Made by a program: the position numbers and the translations under genes | Notes under the pieces: model-generated | The model's input: only the letters and a program-made list of their open reading frames with translations | What the model was told of the DNA's origin: nothing | Databases searched by the model: none | In this document: in pieces, positions 60,882-64,000 of the stretch | Layout: the number at the start of each line of letters is the position of its first letter | Position numbering within the stretch: the first letter of the stretch is position 1 | Source: Gordonia namibiensis NBRC 108229 | GTDB taxonomy: Bacteria; Actinomycetota; Actinomycetes; Mycobacteriales; Mycobacteriaceae | NCBI RefSeq assembly: GCF_000298235.1 | Contig: NZ_BAHE01000002.1 | Location: 248,001 to 312,000, forward strand | DNA: 64,000 nucleotides | Direction of reading: 5' to 3'

Positions 60882-61233
60882 CACTTCTCCTTCGTCGTCG
60901 TCAGTGCAATCGCACTGTCAGTGCACACCGCACTGTTCGGCCAACCGCACTGTCCGGCCGTCCACGTCTCCGGTCCCGATCGCGGTCTCGCGTCGGTTCG
61001 GAATCGGCTCTCGCCACGATGGCCGGTTGAATCTACATGACATGTGCGGACGGGTAGATCTCGGAGCGTGATCGCGAAGTCGGTTCACGTCACGCCTCTT
61101 TCCCACTGCCGTAACCGTACCGGTCATGTAGATCGCACCGGCGAGCGAGTCGACTCCGGCACGGTCGATCATATCGTCACCGGGGCGATCAGCCAGGTCG
61201 ATCAGAGCCACCGGGACGGATCGGCGGGAACTC
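60882..61233. other. garA upstream non-coding region with repeats
   Basis: About 350 bp without a supportable gene. It contains direct repeats ccgcactgttcggcc (60928-60942) and ccgcactgtccggcc (60945-60959), and an exact inverted pair atctacatgac (61031-61041) / gtcatgtagat (61123-61133). It should include the garA promoter and the gcvH 3' end; no strong hairpin terminator was seen. Confidence 0.5.
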
Positions 61234-61638
61234 TTACCCTTCGATGACGGCGCGGTACCCCGCGGCGTCGAGAACATCACCCAGTTGCTCTTCGAGGGTC
61301 GCCTCGTCGGCGGCCTCGATCTCTACCAGCCAGCCTTCACCGTACGGGTCCGAATTGACCAGTTCCGGCGAGGCGTCCAGTGCGTCGTTGACCGCGCTGA
61401 CGGTACCGGTCAGCGGCCCGAAGATGTCGGAGACACTCTTGGTCGATTCCACCTCGGCGAAGGATTCGCCGACGGCGACCTCTGCACCGGAGTCGGGTAG
61501 CTGCACGAACACCACGTCGCCGAGTGCATCCTGGGCGAAGTCGGTGATGCCCACGCGCACGGTCGTCGGTCCGATCTTCTCGATCCACTCATGTTCTGCG
61601 GTATAGCGCAGGTCTTCTGGCACTTTGCTGTCGGTCAC
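61234..61638 (-). CDS. gcvH: glycine cleavage system H protein
   Basis: 134 aa from GTG 61638 after AAAGGGG. Lipoyl-domain fold: RYTAEHEWIEKIGPTTVRVGITDFAQDALGDVV, lipoylation site K67 in EVESTKSVSDIFGPLTG, and NSDPYGEGWLVEIE at the end. Carries the aminomethyl group from GcvP to GcvT. Follows pgsA2 by 20 bp (secA2-pgsA2-gcvH order, close to mycobacteria but without Rv1823-Rv1825). Confidence 0.97.
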   Translation of the reverse strand: MTDSKVPEDLRYTAEHEWIEKIGPTTVRVGITDFAQDALGDVVFVQLPDSGAEVAVGESFAEVESTKSVSDIFGPLTGTVSAVNDALDASPELVNSDPYGEGWLVEIEAADEATLEEQLGDVLDAAGYRAVIEG

Positions 61639-61658
61639 AAGGGCCCCTTTCGTTCCCG

Positions 61659-62285
61659 TCAGACTCTACTGTCTGGCGAGGTGTCGGCCTGACGACGCGA
61701 CGGCATGTGTCGCATCACCAGGATCGTCTGATACCAGTACAGGACGAAGGACCACAGGTAGAGCCCCACACCCCAGATCATGAACGCCCACCCGATCGGG
61801 TATGCGAAGCCGCTCACCGGATCGAGTTGACCGGCGAGCAGCCAGGGGAACGCGCTCATCAGCGCGAAGGTCGCCGCCTTGCCGATATAGAGCACCGGGA
61901 GGGCGAGAACACCGCGCGAACGCAGCAGTGGCGCCGTCGCGAACAGCAGCACATCACGTCCGATGATGATGCCGATGAGCCACCACGGGATGAACTCCCG
62001 CACGCCGAAGGCCAGCGGGATGATCACGATGTACAGCCGGTCGGCGGCCGGGTCGAGCAGGGCCCCGATCCGCGAGGACTGGTCGAGCAGGCGGGCGAGT
62101 TTCCCGTCGAGCCAGTCGGAGACCCCGGAGAAGATCAACACCGCGAAGGCCCACCCGTCGGCCTTCTCGACGAGCAGCAGCCAGAGGAAGACCGGGATGA
62201 GGACGAGCCGGAGCACACTCAGCGCGTTCGGCACCGTCACGATCCGGTCCGGAGCCGGCGTGGGTGCCGCCTCCGGATCGGTCAC
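61659..62285 (-). CDS. pgsA2: CDP-alcohol phosphatidyltransferase (PgsA2-like)
   Basis: 208 aa from GTG 62285, overlapping the secA2 stop (GTGA). Complete CDP-OH-P signature D-x2-D-G-x2-A-R-x8-G-x3-D-x3-D in [14 protein letters not shown]...[11 protein letters not shown]. Five to six transmembrane helices (about 20-38, 42-60, 82-102, 107-125, 142-160 and 165-190). Makes a phospholipid from CDP-diacylglycerol, probably phosphatidylglycerophosphate or cardiolipin; the M. tuberculosis paralog Rv1822 sits in the same place beside secA2. Acceptor alcohol not fixed by sequence. Confidence 0.9.
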   Translation of the reverse strand: MTDPEAAPTPAPDRIVTVPNALSVLRLVLIPVFLWLLLVEKADGWAFAVLIFSGVSDWLDGKLARLLDQSSRIGALLDPAADRLYIVIIPLAFGVREFIPWWLIGIIIGRDVLLFATAPLLRSRGVLALPVLYIGKAATFALMSAFPWLLAGQLDPVSGFAYPIGWAFMIWGVGLYLWSFVLYWYQTILVMRHMPSRRQADTSPDSRV

Positions 62286-64000
62286 CGGAAGATCCCGATG
62301 ATGCCCTGCAGCGTCTTCGCCCCGCCGGAGGAGAAGAGGTTGTCGTGGACCATGTAGGTCCACGTCGTCGTCGAGCGGTGCAGATCCGAGGAACCGAGGT
62401 CGACCCCGTCCGGGGTGATCTTCGCCTCCCGGAACGTCTCCCGCGCCTTCTCGAGCGCCTGGGCGGGCAGATCGGAGAACTCCGCGAGGATCATCCGGTG
62501 GAACTCGTCGAGCGGGCTCTCCTTGCCCAGCGATCGCAGATGGATGCTGGCCCGGACATCGGAGACGAACGCGAGATGGTCGGCCCATGCGCGGTCGAGG
62601 TGATAGAGCACGATCTCGCGGGCCGCCTGGCTCAGCACCTCACGTGGGACGGCGTCGACGGCGACCTCGGTGTCGACCTTCGACGGTTCGGCCGCCTTCT
62701 CCGCATCGTCCGACTTCGCGGGCTTCTCCCCCGCCAGTTCGGCGTAGCGCTCCGGCTCGAGTTCGGCGAGCTCGTCGAGCGCGGTGTCGGTGGTGAGGAT
62801 CTTCATCCGCCGGTCGACGATGATGTCCCGCTGCTGGTTGACCAGCTTGTTGTAGCGCCAGGTGTTGGCATGCAACTCCAGGCGCACGCCCTCGGCGATC
62901 CGCTGCGCCTGCTCGATGAGGTCGATGCGCTTGCTGCCCATCGAGCCGTCTGAGTTGGGCGACACCGGATCACGCTTGAACGCGAGGTTCTTCGTGACGA
63001 CCGGGTCCTCGAGGCTGGAGAAGAAGACCGACGTGCCGGGGTCGCCCTGGCGTCCGGCGCGACCTCGCAGCTGGCTGTCGAGACGTTCGGTGTCGTGCCG
63101 TCCGGTGCCCACCACGCACAGTCCGCCGAGTTCGACGACCGCGTCGCGGGCGGCGGCGTCATCGGCCGAGCCGCCCAGCCGGATGTCGGTACCGCGGCCT
63201 GCCATCTGCGTCGAGACCGTCACCGCGTTGCGCGCACCGGCCTCGGCGATGATCTTCGCCTCCTGCGCGTCGTTCTTGGCGTTGAGGACCACCGACGACA
63301 CACCGGCCTTCTCGAGGAAGTACGCGAGTTCCTCGGATTCGGCGACGTCGTGGGTGCCGATGAGGACCGGCTGGCCGGTCTCGTGGATCTCCTTGACGTA
63401 GGCCACGATCGCCTCGACCTTGTTGGCCTTGGTGTCGTAGACCCGGTCGGGCAGATCGGTGCGGATGTTCTCGGTGTTCGGCGGGATCTGCGACACCCGG
63501 AGGTCGTAGAACTGCCGGAACTGTTCACCCGCGGCGAGGGCCGTACCGGTCATGCCGCACACCTTCGGGTAGCGACCGATGAGCGCCTGCACCGTGATGG
63601 TGTCGATGACCTCGCCCGAGTCGGTCTGCGCGAGACCCTCCTTGAGTTCGACGGCCGCCTGGACGCCGTCCGGCCAGCGCTGCAGCTGGGCCACCCGGCC
63701 GCGCGAGGCGTTGATCAGGTGGACCCCGCCGTCGCGGACGATGTAGTGGATGTCGCGTTCGAGCAGGTAATGGGCGTGCATCGCGATGCTGACGTGCACG
63801 AGTGTCGAACCGACGTGCTCCTCGCTGTAGAGGTTGATCCCGCCGAGTTCCTCTTCGACGAAGGCCGCACCCTCGTCGGTGAGCGTCACGTTGCGACCCT
63901 CGGCATCGATCTCGTAGTGCTTCTTCTTCATCCGCGACACCACGTCGTGGATGGCCTGGTCGGGAACCTCGGTCTCGGTCGATCCGGCCAGCACCAGCGG
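62282..64000 (-). CDS. secA2: accessory Sec ATPase SecA2, N-terminus beyond window
   Basis: 573 codons visible; the frame remains open at the right edge, so about 200 N-terminal residues including Walker A are missing. Visible parts: pre-protein cross-linking region, [23 protein letters not shown], the second nucleotide-binding fold with [13 protein letters not shown] and [22 protein letters not shown], then the helical scaffold and wing. It lacks the long C-terminal Cys/His Zn-tail of SecA1 and is shorter in the helical wing domain, both typical of mycobacterial SecA2. Exports a subset of proteins. Start of the secA2-pgsA2-gcvH unit. Confidence 0.93.
   Translation of the reverse strand, partial: PLVLAGSTETEVPDQAIHDVVSRMKKKHYEIDAEGRNVTLTDEGAAFVEEELGGINLYSEEHVGSTLVHVSIAMHAHYLLERDIHYIVRDGGVHLINASRGRVAQLQRWPDGVQAAVELKEGLAQTDSGEVIDTITVQALIGRYPKVCGMTGTALAAGEQFRQFYDLRVSQIPPNTENIRTDLPDRVYDTKANKVEAIVAYVKEIHETGQPVLIGTHDVAESEELAYFLEKAGVSSVVLNAKNDAQEAKIIAEAGARNAVTVSTQMAGRGTDIRLGGSADDAAARDAVVELGGLCVVGTGRHDTERLDSQLRGRAGRQGDPGTSVFFSSLEDPVVTKNLAFKRDPVSPNSDGSMGSKRIDLIEQAQRIAEGVRLELHANTWRYNKLVNQQRDIIVDRRMKILTTDTALDELAELEPERYAELAGEKPAKSDDAEKAAEPSKVDTEVAVDAVPREVLSQAAREIVLYHLDRAWADHLAFVSDVRASIHLRSLGKESPLDEFHRMILAEFSDLPAQALEKARETFREAKITPDGVDLGSSDLHRSTTTWTYMVHDNLFSSGGAKTLQGIIGIFR

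Overview
The window is high-GC DNA from a mycolic-acid actinobacterium of the order Mycobacteriales; protein content and dispersed repeats fit Gordonia or a near relative (inference; no 16S rRNA or genus marker is present). About 52 genes are packed with short gaps and many ATGA, GTGA or TGATG overlaps. I saw no tRNA, rRNA, insertion sequence, prophage or CRISPR array.

Left part (1-35 kb), mixed housekeeping and metabolic genes: a truncated VOC protein, a PPOX-fold F420/flavin oxidoreductase, a furA-katG oxidative-stress pair, a three-gene URC-type uracil catabolism operon (GTP cyclohydrolase II-like, DUF1688, uracil phosphoribosyltransferase), a CPBP protease, an ACR3/BASS transporter, a two-component system divergent from an ABC exporter, an alpha/beta-hydrolase membrane protein, an AraC-DinB fusion coupled to a DHFR-like reductase, thioesterase and crotonase genes, a BadF-type kinase, htpG, a PIG-L deacetylase and an overlapping recC-recB-recD operon.

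Right part (35-64 kb) follows, in inverted order, the gene order I remember for Mycobacterium tuberculosis Rv1854c down to Rv1821: ndh, urease genes (ureA-B-C-F-G-D, no ureE), a hotdog thioesterase, blaI with an M56 peptidase, gnd, guaB1, two CNNM/CBS transporters, glcB, a substrate-binding-like protein, gcvP, a MerR regulator, a bifunctional nuclease, a second MerR regulator, garA, gcvH, pgsA2 and secA2 (cut by the window end). Several M. tuberculosis genes of that stretch are absent.

The most notable non-coding find is between the hotdog thioesterase and blaI: a near-consensus promoter (TTGACA, 17 bp, TACATT) overlaid by an IdeR/DtxR-like iron box and followed about 60-90 bp later by an intrinsic terminator. 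This defines a free-standing RNA of about 95 nt at the position and orientation of the mycobacterial iron-sparing sRNA MrsI (ncRv11846). A tandem glycine riboswitch precedes gcvP. Other non-coding structure includes REP-like and tandem repeats at gene ends, a near-perfect hairpin shared by ndh and the last codons of ureD, a MerR-type palindrome, and a 15-bp triple repeat before htpG.

Functional links: URC-type uracil breakdown is thought to release urea, which the urease could use; furA-katG, the iron-box sRNA and GarA/GcvH/GcvP connect redox, iron and central nitrogen/carbon control.
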